Origin: JAKAGZ01 sp964412105
GTDB lineage: Bacteria; Bacteroidota; Ignavibacteria; Ignavibacteriales; Ignavibacteriaceae
Length of the DNA stretch: 15,448 bases
NCBI GenBank assembly: GCA_964412105.1
Contig: CAYPNM010000061.1
Location: 1 to 15,448 of the forward strand
Direction of reading: 5' to 3'
Part shown: positions 6,942 to 13,562 of the stretch, piece by piece
How positions within the stretch are numbered: position 1 is the stretch's first letter
Layout: each line of letters begins with the position of its first letter
Position numbers and translations under genes: made by a program
The notes under the pieces: model-generated
The model's input: the letters and a program-made list of their open reading frames with translations, nothing else
Told to the model about the DNA's origin: nothing
Database searches by the model: none

Positions 6942-7631
6942 ATGAAAAAATATCTTTTTATTTGTTATGCAGCTTTGCTTTTCCTTGGAAGCTATTTTGG
7001 TATTGTCAAAAAATCGTTGCCTGATAATAGTGGACTTAAAGATAATTTATCTATTTCAAATGTAAGAACCACCCCTGATGGAGTAACAATCCCTGACAGT
7101 AATGTCTGCTGCAAGACCATAAAAGCCGGTAAATATTCAAGCGAATCAATTTATCAATTAAATTCACAGTGGCGCGATCAGGATAACAGGAAGATTACTC
7201 TCGGCAAATTTGAGAATAAGAGAGTCATTCTCGCAATGATATATGCCACGTGCCAGTCAGCCTGCCCGGTAATCGTAAATGATATGAAAACTATTGAATC
7301 CGCAATTCCAGCTGATAAAATAAATGATTACAGGTTTATTCTCGTTACAATTGATCCTTCAAGGGACAAGCCATCTGAACTGAAAAAATATGCCGCTGCT
7401 AAAAACCTTGATTCAGGAAGATGGACCTTATTGAATGGTAGCGAAAACGATGTGATGCAGCTCGCTATGATGCTGGGTTTCAAATATTCAAAAAATGCCG
7501 ATAGCAGTTTTACTCATTCGAGCCTGATTTCCTTTCTTAATAAAAAAGGGGAAATAAAATATCAGAATGAAGGGCTCGTATTGGATACTGGCGTAATCTC
7601 ACAGGCAATAGCTTCAATTAATAAAAATTAA
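6942..7631 (+). CDS. SCO1/SenC-type copper chaperone
   Basis: Membrane-anchored thioredoxin-fold protein that delivers copper to periplasmic cuproenzymes, classically the CuA site of cytochrome oxidase. Counting from the ATG at 6942 (229 residues), the copper motif CQSACP has Cys104 and Cys108, and the third ligand is His192 in FTHSSLISF. A single N-terminal membrane segment covers about residues 3-21. I choose ATG 6942 over the upstream in-frame GTG 6933 because GAGG (6930-6933) is 8 nt before it. An extra vicinal pair, Cys56-Cys57 (NVCCKTI), precedes the fold and is not part of the usual ligand set. Lying 17 bp after nirV-like and downstream of nirK, it probably supplies NirK copper; an oxidase client elsewhere in the genome is the alternative. 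Confidence 0.9.
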   Translation: MKKYLFICYAALLFLGSYFGIVKKSLPDNSGLKDNLSISNVRTTPDGVTIPDSNVCCKTIKAGKYSSESIYQLNSQWRDQDNRKITLGKFENKRVILAMIYATCQSACPVIVNDMKTIESAIPADKINDYRFILVTIDPSRDKPSELKKYAAAKNLDSGRWTLLNGSENDVMQLAMMLGFKYSKNADSSFTHSSLISFLNKKGEIKYQNEGLVLDTGVISQAIASINKN

Positions 7632-7648
7632 AATATAGGGATTTTTCA

Positions 7649-7885
7649 ATGTCAGAAATAAAATTAAGGTCTCTTGATGTCCGAAACATTATTCCACGGG
7701 AAAAACACCCGGCAATATTCGCTATGTTTGATTCCCTGATGTCCGGCCAGATAATGCAATTAATAAATGACCACGACCCTAAACCTTTATACTATCAAAT
7801 GCAGGCTGAAAACACCGGGCAGTTTGAATGGCAATACATTGAATTAGGTCCTGAAGTATGGAAAGTCAACATCAAGAAAATCTAA
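7649..7885 (+). CDS. DUF2249 domain protein
   Basis: A 78-residue protein that is a single DUF2249 domain: it opens with LRSLDVRNIIP, has the loop NDHDPKPLYYQ (40-50) and ends in WKVNIKK. DUF2249 is a small alpha/beta domain found in denitrification and iron-related gene clusters; its chemistry is not settled. An AGGG ribosome binding site lies 8 nt before the ATG. It is separated by a single base from the next gene, which carries two more copies of the same domain, so the two products probably act together. No signal peptide; cytoplasmic. Confidence 0.8.
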   Translation: MSEIKLRSLDVRNIIPREKHPAIFAMFDSLMSGQIMQLINDHDPKPLYYQMQAENTGQFEWQYIELGPEVWKVNIKKI

Positions 7886-7886
7886 A

Positions 7887-8696
7887 ATGATAACCAGGGA
7901 TTTGAAAATATCGAAAATGCTGAAACAGTACCCTCAAACGCTTGATATATTGATTAAGACCAGCTCTCACTTTAAGAAACTTAATAATCCTTTCTTAAGA
8001 AAGTCACTCGCGTCACGGGTAAATATCGAACAGGCAGCCCGTGTTGCAGGTGTGCCGCTAATTGACCTTTTAAGAAGATTAAATGATGCAATCGGTGAGG
8101 GCTCACAATCTATACAACCTGAGGAGGATAAAATTTATATGAATAATTTAAAAATGAATACTAAGAATCATGAAATTCCTGATGAACTTCCAGCAGGGAA
8201 TATTATCGAACTCGATGTGCGTCCGATTATTGACTCTGGTCGCGATCCATTCAAGGACATAATGGGAAGAGCCAAAATACTTGGTGAAAACGAAGTGCTA
8301 ATGATTATAAATAATTTCGAGCCGGTGCCGCTCTATTCAGTGCTTGGCAAAAAGGGATTTGCGCATAAAACAATCAATAGTAATGGTGTATGGAAGATTT
8401 ATTTCTTTAAAGATAATCATTTCAATGTCTCAAGTACTGGCATCGAAACCAAAAATCCTGAATTTAATGAAGAGGTATTTGAACTCGACGTGAGAGATCT
8501 TGAACCTCCTGAGCCGATGATTAGAATCCTGGAAACTCTCCCAAGATTAAATGATAAAACAATTCTTGTGGTTCATCATCATCGCGAACCATTAATGCTT
8601 TATGATAAACTTGTTGAACGCGGATACAACGCGATTACTAATAAGATTAAAGATAACTATTACAAAATAATTATTACTAAATCCCAAAAAGATTAA
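7887..8696 (+). CDS. DUF1858 plus two DUF2249 domains
   Basis: A 269-residue cytoplasmic protein with three modules. Residues 1-68 match DUF1858 (ISKMLKQYPQTLDIL, NPFLRKSLASRVNIEQAA). A charged linker follows, then a DUF2249 copy at about 106-174 (ELDVRPI, NNFEPVPLYS, WKIYFF) and a second at about 197-264 (ELDVRDLEPPEP, VHHHREPLMLYDKL, YYKIIIT). The second copy has three consecutive His (230-232) in the loop where the others have HD or NF, a possible metal or heme contact. The gene starts 1 bp after the previous stop and ends 5 bp before the next start, so it is translationally linked to both. The function is unknown; co-occurrence with nirK and MIP18-type proteins suggests redox or NO-related regulation or cofactor delivery, which is inference. 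Confidence 0.8.
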   Translation: MITRDLKISKMLKQYPQTLDILIKTSSHFKKLNNPFLRKSLASRVNIEQAARVAGVPLIDLLRRLNDAIGEGSQSIQPEEDKIYMNNLKMNTKNHEIPDELPAGNIIELDVRPIIDSGRDPFKDIMGRAKILGENEVLMIINNFEPVPLYSVLGKKGFAHKTINSNGVWKIYFFKDNHFNVSSTGIETKNPEFNEEVFELDVRDLEPPEPMIRILETLPRLNDKTILVVHHHREPLMLYDKLVERGYNAITNKIKDNYYKIIITKSQKD

Positions 8697-8701
8697 GTGC
8701 A

Positions 8702-9991
8702 ATGGAACCTACACAAATAGCAGGGGAAATGTCTCCTCCCTACAAAATGGTCAGGAAATACTTTATCGCTTCAATTGCGGGTTTTGTTACACTTACTCTT
8801 TTAGTCTTCATAAACGCAGGCTCGATACAAGGCTTTTATTTCCAGCCCAGACTTTTAGGTCTTACTCATATAGCAACACTTGGCTGGATTACGATGATAA
8901 TCTTTGGTGCAATGTTTCAGCTTGTCCCTGTTGTGCTTCAGGTGAAACTTTTCAGTGTAAAACTAGCTGAAGCTCAGTTTTGGATATTTCTAATCGGGCT
9001 TACAGGGATGGTTATTTCTTTTTTTCAGTTCGACACTTACCTGCTTGCTGTTTTTGCTTCCCTCGTGTCCATTGCAATGCTGATATTCATTTTCAACATG
9101 ACAGCATCGATGACTAAAGTTAAAGAATGGAATATCACCGGCACATATATAGCGGCTGCGCTGGTTTATCTCTTTTTTACGGTTGTTGCCGGTATTATGA
9201 TGGCAATAAATCTTTACCATCCTTACTTCAAAACAAATCATCTGGAATATTTAAAGCTGCATGCTCATCTGGCTTTTGCAGGCTGGGTATCCATGGTGAT
9301 AACGGGCGTTAGCTATAAACTTATTCCGATGTTTTCACTATCTCACGGTTTCTCCTTAAAACCGGCAAAGTGGGCATTCGCATTTATAAATGCAGGCTTG
9401 ATCCTTCTGATCATAGAGTATCATTTGCCTGAAAGGACAATTATGCTTCCGGTTGGGGCTCTGTTTATTGCAGCCGGTAACCTGGTATTTTTTTACCAGG
9501 TATACCTTATTATGAAAAACCGCGTAAGAAAAAATCTTGATGTAGGGCTTACTTACACAATGCTTTCTTTCGGAATAATGATTATTGTGACTTTGCTCGG
9601 TTTGTTTCTCGTTCTCGAAAATCTTCTCAAGCCGGATTATTTTACGAAGCTCGCATTAATATACGGCTACTTAATTCTTTTCGGATATTTTTCTCTTATT
9701 ATAGTTGGACAAATGTATAAGATAGTTCCTTTCCTCGTTTGGTTTCATAAATTCAGCGCAAAAGTTGGGCTGGAGCCCGTTCCTTCACTCAAGGATATGT
9801 ATAATGAGAAAGTTGCAAGGTTTGAATTTATAATGATGAATACTGCAATAGCCGGAACTGTCGCAGCAATTGCTTATGCTAATAAAGATTTAATGTATAC
9901 TTTCACCGGTCTAATGTTCCTCAGTTCACTTCTTTTTCTAAAAAATATGTCTTCAATCTTTTTAACGAAAGGAGCTAAAAATGCCAACTGA
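8702..9991 (+). CDS. 12-helix membrane protein, heme-copper-oxidase subunit I-like
   Basis: A 429-residue integral membrane protein with about 12 helices. Three helices share one motif, H-x4-G-[WY]-x6-G-x6-P: H56/G61/G69/P76, H189/G194/G202/P209, and Y323/G328/G336/P343. They fall in predicted helices 2, 6 and 10, at a period of 133-134 residues, so the protein is a triplicated 4-helix unit. This matches the 3 x 4 helix plan of heme-copper oxidase subunit I. His56, His187 and His189 are candidate heme or metal ligands. The His-His pair of helix 7 and the His-x-His of helix 10 are missing (Tyr321/Tyr323 instead), so it lacks a normal CuB site and is not a standard oxidase or NorB. It overlaps the MIP18 gene by 11 bp. 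Possible roles: NO sensing or reduction, or electron transfer from quinol; unproven. Confidence 0.7.
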   Translation: MEPTQIAGEMSPPYKMVRKYFIASIAGFVTLTLLVFINAGSIQGFYFQPRLLGLTHIATLGWITMIIFGAMFQLVPVVLQVKLFSVKLAEAQFWIFLIGLTGMVISFFQFDTYLLAVFASLVSIAMLIFIFNMTASMTKVKEWNITGTYIAAALVYLFFTVVAGIMMAINLYHPYFKTNHLEYLKLHAHLAFAGWVSMVITGVSYKLIPMFSLSHGFSLKPAKWAFAFINAGLILLIIEYHLPERTIMLPVGALFIAAGNLVFFYQVYLIMKNRVRKNLDVGLTYTMLSFGIMIIVTLLGLFLVLENLLKPDYFTKLALIYGYLILFGYFSLIIVGQMYKIVPFLVWFHKFSAKVGLEPVPSLKDMYNEKVARFEFIMMNTAIAGTVAAIAYANKDLMYTFTGLMFLSSLLFLKNMSSIFLTKGAKNAN

Positions 9992-10277
9992 AGCAGAGGT
10001 AATGAATACTTTAAGATATGTAATCGATCCGGAAATAGGATTAAATATAGTTGATCTTGGATTGGTATATGATATTATAATTGAAGAAGCGATGATTACA
10101 ATTACAATGACTTTAACGACGCCCGGATGTCCTATGCATAGCAGTATAACTGGATGGGTGGAAAACCAGGTTAAGGCACTGGAACCCGGATATGAGGTTT
10201 TTGTAAATCTTGTATGGGAGCCACGCTGGACGCCAGATATGATGAGTGATGAAGCAAGGCAAATGCTCGGTCAATAA
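9981..10277 (+). CDS. MIP18/DUF59 family protein
   Basis: A 98-residue cytoplasmic protein of the MIP18 (DUF59, SufT/PaaD-related) family. The family signature is clear: VIDPEIGLNIVDLGLVY (14-30) and TTPGCPM (47-53) with the conserved Cys50. Members help to assemble or deliver iron-sulfur clusters. A strong AAAGGAG (9968-9974) lies 6 nt before the ATG, and the gene overlaps the end of the 12-helix membrane protein by 11 bp. The C-terminal NLVWEPRWTPDMMSDEA is typical of the longer PaaD-like type. In this setting it could mature a metallocofactor of the nitrite/NO pathway or of the neighbouring DUF2249 proteins; which client is unknown. Confidence 0.88.
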   Translation: MPTEAEVMNTLRYVIDPEIGLNIVDLGLVYDIIIEEAMITITMTLTTPGCPMHSSITGWVENQVKALEPGYEVFVNLVWEPRWTPDMMSDEARQMLGQ

Positions 10278-10303
10278 TTAAAATTTTTAACGGAGTTGAT
10301 ATA

Positions 10304-10759
10304 GTGTTTTCTACAGTAAGGTATTTCGTAAAAACCAGTGTTATTTTTTTGATTATCGGAATTCTTTCCGGTCTCTATATGTCGCTGGCTAAAAATGTTT
10401 TTCATACGCCTTTTGGCCCTGAACTGGTTTCGGCACACGCCCATATTATACTTGTTGGTTCTGTAATGATGATGATAATGGGCGTTGCTCTTTGGTTCTT
10501 CCCTCGTGCTGAAAAAGATGATAAAAAATATAATCCGGCTCTTATACTTATAACTTATTGGATAATGACAATATCCACTGCGCTGAGATTTGTTTCTCAG
10601 GCAGCAGCAGGATTTGTTTACATTGAATGGTTAAATGTTATTATAAGCGTCACTTCAGCATTCCAGGTAATTGCAATTCTGTTATTCTTCTTTTCAATAT
10701 GGGGAAGAATAAGACCTGTTGGCAGTCAGTACCGTGAAGCTAAAGGTGAGAGATTTTAA
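10304..10759 (+). CDS. 4-helix membrane protein, single unit of the oxidase-like motif
   Basis: A 151-residue protein with four predicted helices (about 10-30, 43-67, 80-100, 108-135). Helix 2 carries SAHAHIILVGSVMMMIMG and then a proline: His45, His47, Gly52, Gly60, Pro67. These spacings (5, 8, 7) are identical to the His189/Gly194/Gly202/Pro209 unit of the 12-helix protein two genes upstream. So it corresponds to one third of that protein. The family is usually annotated as a cytochrome-oxidase-subunit-I-like hypothetical protein. The start is GTG (10304) with GGAG (10292-10295) 8 nt before. It may form oligomers or pair with the 12-helix protein; His45/His47 are candidate heme or metal ligands. 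All functional statements are inference. Confidence 0.7.
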   Translation: MFSTVRYFVKTSVIFLIIGILSGLYMSLAKNVFHTPFGPELVSAHAHIILVGSVMMMIMGVALWFFPRAEKDDKKYNPALILITYWIMTISTALRFVSQAAAGFVYIEWLNVIISVTSAFQVIAILLFFFSIWGRIRPVGSQYREAKGERF

Positions 10760-10760
10760 A

Positions 10761-10844
10761 ATGTTTTCAGATTCGGTACCGGTTGCTGCTTGTCCGGTAA
10801 ACGCTATTAAAGAGATTAAAAAAACTGAGGTAATAAATGTCTGA
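10761..10844 (+). CDS. Possible 27-codon micro-ORF with a ferredoxin-like tail motif
   Basis: ATG at 10761 begins one base after the stop of the previous gene and runs to TGA 10842-10844, overlapping the cupin start (10837) by 8 bp in another frame. An AGGTGAG lies about 10 nt upstream. The product would start MFSDSVPVAACPVNAIKEIK. AACPVNAIK is the form of the last cysteine motif of bacterial ferredoxins, but the three preceding cysteines of a [4Fe-4S] motif are missing. It could be a coupling leader, a remnant of a ferredoxin gene, or chance. No length or conservation evidence is available. Confidence 0.25.
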   Translation: MFSDSVPVAACPVNAIKEIKKTEVINV

Positions 10845-11157
10845 AAAAATAACAGAAGTAAATAATCTTCTTACGCAATTAAATTACCAGGAAGATTCAA
10901 TCGTAAGTAAAATATTATTAAAGAAAGAAACCGGAAATGTAACACTATTTGCATTTGATTCAGGCCAAGAGCTAACTGAGCACACATCATTGTTCGATGC
11001 GCTTGTCCAATGCCTTGAGGGGAAAATTAATATTAAAGTAGGAGGAGAAAATTTCACAGTCTCTTCAGGGGAAATGCTAAAGCTTCCAGCAAAGATACCT
11101 CATGCATTGAATGCAGTAGAAAGATCAAAGATGATGCTGATAATGTTAAAGGGTTAA
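10837..11157 (+). CDS. Cupin-domain protein
   Basis: A 106-residue single-domain cupin of the cupin_2 type. Motif 1 is GQELTEHTSLFDALVQCLEG (43-62), with His49 as the likely metal ligand; motif 2 is SGEMLKLPAKIPHALNA (77-93), with His89. Small cupins of this pattern (EHT...DALVQ..EG, LPA..PHAL) are common beside denitrification and NO-response genes and are thought to bind a metal or small ligand; no activity is established. GAGG (10827-10830) lies 6 nt before the ATG. It is the last gene of the dense array: 128 bp separate it from the octaheme cytochrome. No signal peptide, so cytoplasmic. Confidence 0.85.
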   Translation: MSEKITEVNNLLTQLNYQEDSIVSKILLKKETGNVTLFAFDSGQELTEHTSLFDALVQCLEGKINIKVGGENFTVSSGEMLKLPAKIPHALNAVERSKMMLIMLKG

Positions 11158-11201
11158 ACACTTTGTTCATATTACATTCTGATCACCTTTAATTATTCGA
11201 C

Positions 11202-11219
11202 TGAAATACAATTATTTCA
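11202..11219. promoter_or_regulatory. Inverted repeat in the promoter region of the octaheme gene
   Basis: TGAAATA (11202-11208) and TATTTCA (11213-11219) are perfect arms around CAAT, in the 128-bp gap before the octaheme cytochrome gene. The half-site spacing (TGA-N12-TCA) does not fit an FNR/DNR site, so this would be a different operator, or chance in AT-rich DNA. The surrounding gap could hold a separate promoter for the 11286-13444 gene pair. Confidence 0.3.
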
Positions 11220-11285
11220 ACTTGGCTTAAATTCAATTATAATATTCCATAATTTTAATTATCAAAAATAATCGAGTTAGCAAAA

Positions 11286-12569
11286 ATGGAAAAACAAATT
11301 CCCAAAACATTAGTTATAGGTATTGTGGTAACACTATTCGTTATCTTAATTGTTTACCTATTTACAAATTTACCTTCTGGAGGAGGAGGCTCAGCAAATT
11401 CTAGTACGACAACCGTTTCCTACGGGGGTTCGGATAAGTGTGCATCCTGTCACAGAAGAGTAACACCTGATATAGTAAATCAATTTGCCAGAAGCGAAAT
11501 GGCAAAAGCCGGAGTTAAGTGCGAAGACTGCCACGTTGTAAAAAAGGATAATCCATTAGGCAAAGATCATGAAGGTTTTTTTATTACTTCAACACCAACC
11601 CCAAAGAATTGCGCCAAATGTCATCCGGCTGAGACTAAACAATTTGAACACAGCAGACACGGCGCACCGGCCTGGATCGCGCTTACCGGATTAGATGATT
11701 TTTCAGCGGATCAAAAGAAAGTTTTAGCAGATATCCCTGAAGCAAACCGTGGCCCAAATGGAATAATAACAGCTACAAGGAATTCTCTTTTTGAAATGGA
11801 AGGACCTGACGTTACTCCGGCAGCCTGTCAGATGTGTCACTCAATTGGGAAACCAAACAAAGATGGAAGCATCGGCAATTGTAATAAATGCCACCTGCGT
11901 CACGAGTTTTCGCTGGCTCAGGTCAGGAAACCTGAGATATGTGGTCAGTGCCATTTAGGCCCTGATCATCCACAGTCGGAAATTTATGAAGAGTCCGCCC
12001 ATGGCGTTATGTATCATACTCAAGGTGATAAATGGAACTGGAATCAAAAGCCCGGCAGGCTGACGGTAAACGATATGCCCGCACCAACCTGTGCCACCTG
12101 TCATATGAGCGGGTTTGGCAATCAGGGTACCACGCACGATGTAGGTCAAAGATTATCTAAATTTTTATTCGCTGCTGTAAGTGCCAACAGACCAAATTAT
12201 ATTGAAGGCAGAGAGGCAATGAAATCCATTTGTGCTAATTGTCATTCTGATCAGTTTATCAATAAATTCTACATTCGCGCTGATAGCGTAACATCATTTG
12301 TCAATTCAAAAGTAAAAGAAGCAAATGATATAATGACCGGTCTCGTAAAAGATGGAATATTAGGTAAAAAACCCTTTGCACATCAAATAAGCTTTACAGC
12401 ATTCGATCTCTGGCACTATTATGGCAGAACTGCAAAGTTTGGTGCATATATGCAGGGTCCTGATTATGTCCAATGGCATGGGATTTATCCTTTGCTAAAA
12501 GAATTAAACAAGCTTAAAGATGAAGCCAAAACTCTCCGTGCCTCTCATAAAAAAGGGGTGCGACCATGA
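11286..12569 (+). CDS. Membrane-anchored octaheme cytochrome c, HAO-like
   Basis: A 427-residue periplasmic multiheme cytochrome. Eight CxxCH motifs start at Cys52, 79, 109, 181, 199, 219, 269 and 316; none is CxxCK. An N-terminal membrane helix (about 8-29) is followed by a Gly/Ser-rich linker, so it is probably anchored, not released. The C-terminal block GPDYVQWHGIY (391-401) and heme number place it with hydroxylamine oxidoreductase-like octaheme cytochromes. At 427 aa it is shorter than nitrifier HAO. Whether the tyrosine that cross-links the P460 heme is present (candidates Tyr378, Tyr379, Tyr388, Tyr394) cannot be settled by eye; family members lacking it act reductively on nitrite or hydroxylamine. 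The next gene overlaps by 4 bp (ATGA), so the two likely form a complex. A tetrathionate-reductase-like octaheme protein is less likely. Confidence 0.85.
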   Translation: MEKQIPKTLVIGIVVTLFVILIVYLFTNLPSGGGGSANSSTTTVSYGGSDKCASCHRRVTPDIVNQFARSEMAKAGVKCEDCHVVKKDNPLGKDHEGFFITSTPTPKNCAKCHPAETKQFEHSRHGAPAWIALTGLDDFSADQKKVLADIPEANRGPNGIITATRNSLFEMEGPDVTPAACQMCHSIGKPNKDGSIGNCNKCHLRHEFSLAQVRKPEICGQCHLGPDHPQSEIYEESAHGVMYHTQGDKWNWNQKPGRLTVNDMPAPTCATCHMSGFGNQGTTHDVGQRLSKFLFAAVSANRPNYIEGREAMKSICANCHSDQFINKFYIRADSVTSFVNSKVKEANDIMTGLVKDGILGKKPFAHQISFTAFDLWHYYGRTAKFGAYMQGPDYVQWHGIYPLLKELNKLKDEAKTLRASHKKGVRP

Positions 12570-13444
12570 ATGATGTTCAGATTTTTCATATAGCTAACAT
12601 TAAACTGCCAACTGATAAAAACAGGTTATTGATGATTTTTGTCGGCATTAATTTAATGTTCACAGGAATTGATGTCGTCCTGGCTCATTCAATAAACCAA
12701 TTTATTCCGGTTTATGAATGGATACCGGTTTTCTTTTTCCCCTTTGGTGCTCTTAGCTGTATCTACATAGCATTCCAATCTGAGCCAAAAAAATGGAGTT
12801 CGATATTACATATTACGCTTATGATGATTGGTGTACTTGTTGGAATAATTGGAACAGCATTTCACGCAAATGCAGTATTAAATCCGGGTGGATATTTAAC
12901 GTGGGCCTGGGTTGTGTTTGGATCGCCTATATTGGCTCCGATGGCATTTGCCGGCATTTCATTACTAGGTTTATACGCGATAACTCAGGAAGTAGACAAC
13001 CAGCCTGGATTATTGGAAGTTAAAGGAATAGGAGTATTTAAAGCGCCTATTTCAAGAGACAAGCATTTTTTGTGGTTGGTTGGATTAGGATTTGCAGCGA
13101 GCACTTTAACATCCATAATTGATCACGCTCAGTATGGATATACTTTTTACAAATTGATCGCTATTATATTTGGGCTTTTTGCAAGTTCAGTGGTGATCTC
13201 TCTTTGTTTTGCAAAAACCTGGACTAAGGGAGATGAGTTGGTTTATTTCTGGACAATGTTAACAGCTGTAGTTGTCGGAGTTCTGGGTTTTGGCTTTCAT
13301 CTTTCTGCCGATCTTGCCGGTACAGGAGCACTGAGCCTCGAGAGAATTTTGGCTTTTGCACCGGTACTTGCACCCCTGTTGTTTAGCGACCTTGGTTTGC
13401 TGGGCTTATTGGTTGTTGCGCAGCCAAAAGATATAACTAAATAA
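12566..13444 (+). CDS. 8-helix membrane partner of the octaheme cytochrome, two-fold repeat
   Basis: A 292-residue integral membrane protein of no family that I recognise. It has about eight helices in two homologous halves of four. His41 and His187 end helices 1 and 5; His100 and His245 end helices 3 and 7. The His-His spacing is 59 in the first half and 58 in the second, and each second His is followed 21 residues later by P-[IV]-L-A-P (121-125, 266-270). Lysine/arginine-rich loops at 71-80, 141-167 and 216-222 suggest a cytoplasmic N-terminus and put all four His on the periplasmic face, where the cytochrome sits. The 4-bp overlap with the octaheme gene implies a joint complex. I infer a quinol-oxidising or heme b anchor, analogous to NapC/NrfH but unrelated in sequence. 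The terminator at 13511 follows. Confidence 0.75.
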   Translation: MNDVQIFHIANIKLPTDKNRLLMIFVGINLMFTGIDVVLAHSINQFIPVYEWIPVFFFPFGALSCIYIAFQSEPKKWSSILHITLMMIGVLVGIIGTAFHANAVLNPGGYLTWAWVVFGSPILAPMAFAGISLLGLYAITQEVDNQPGLLEVKGIGVFKAPISRDKHFLWLVGLGFAASTLTSIIDHAQYGYTFYKLIAIIFGLFASSVVISLCFAKTWTKGDELVYFWTMLTAVVVGVLGFGFHLSADLAGTGALSLERILAFAPVLAPLLFSDLGLLGLLVVAQPKDITK

Positions 13445-13510
13445 TTTATTTGCTTTCTTTCTCCAAAGAGCAAGTCAATTTAGAAAGATGGCTGATAATA
13501 ATATTTCCAT

Positions 13511-13542
13511 AGAAACGCGCTCACAATTTTGAGTGCGTTTCT
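13511..13542. terminator. Bidirectional rho-independent terminator
   Basis: AGAAACGCGCTCA (13511-13523) and TGAGTGCGTTTCT (13530-13542) form a 13-bp stem with one G-T wobble around CAATTT. TTATTATTT follows on the plus strand. It lies between the convergent octaheme-partner gene and the radical SAM gene and probably ends both transcripts, although the T-rich side is better for the plus strand. Confidence 0.8.
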
Positions 13543-13562
13543 TTATTATTTAATCATTGAAG

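Noticed and set aside
8702..9991. Calling the 12-helix protein a true NO reductase (NorB) or terminal oxidase
   Set aside because: The helix-7 His pair and helix-10 His-x-His needed for CuB and heme binding are absent, so only a fold-level relationship is claimed.
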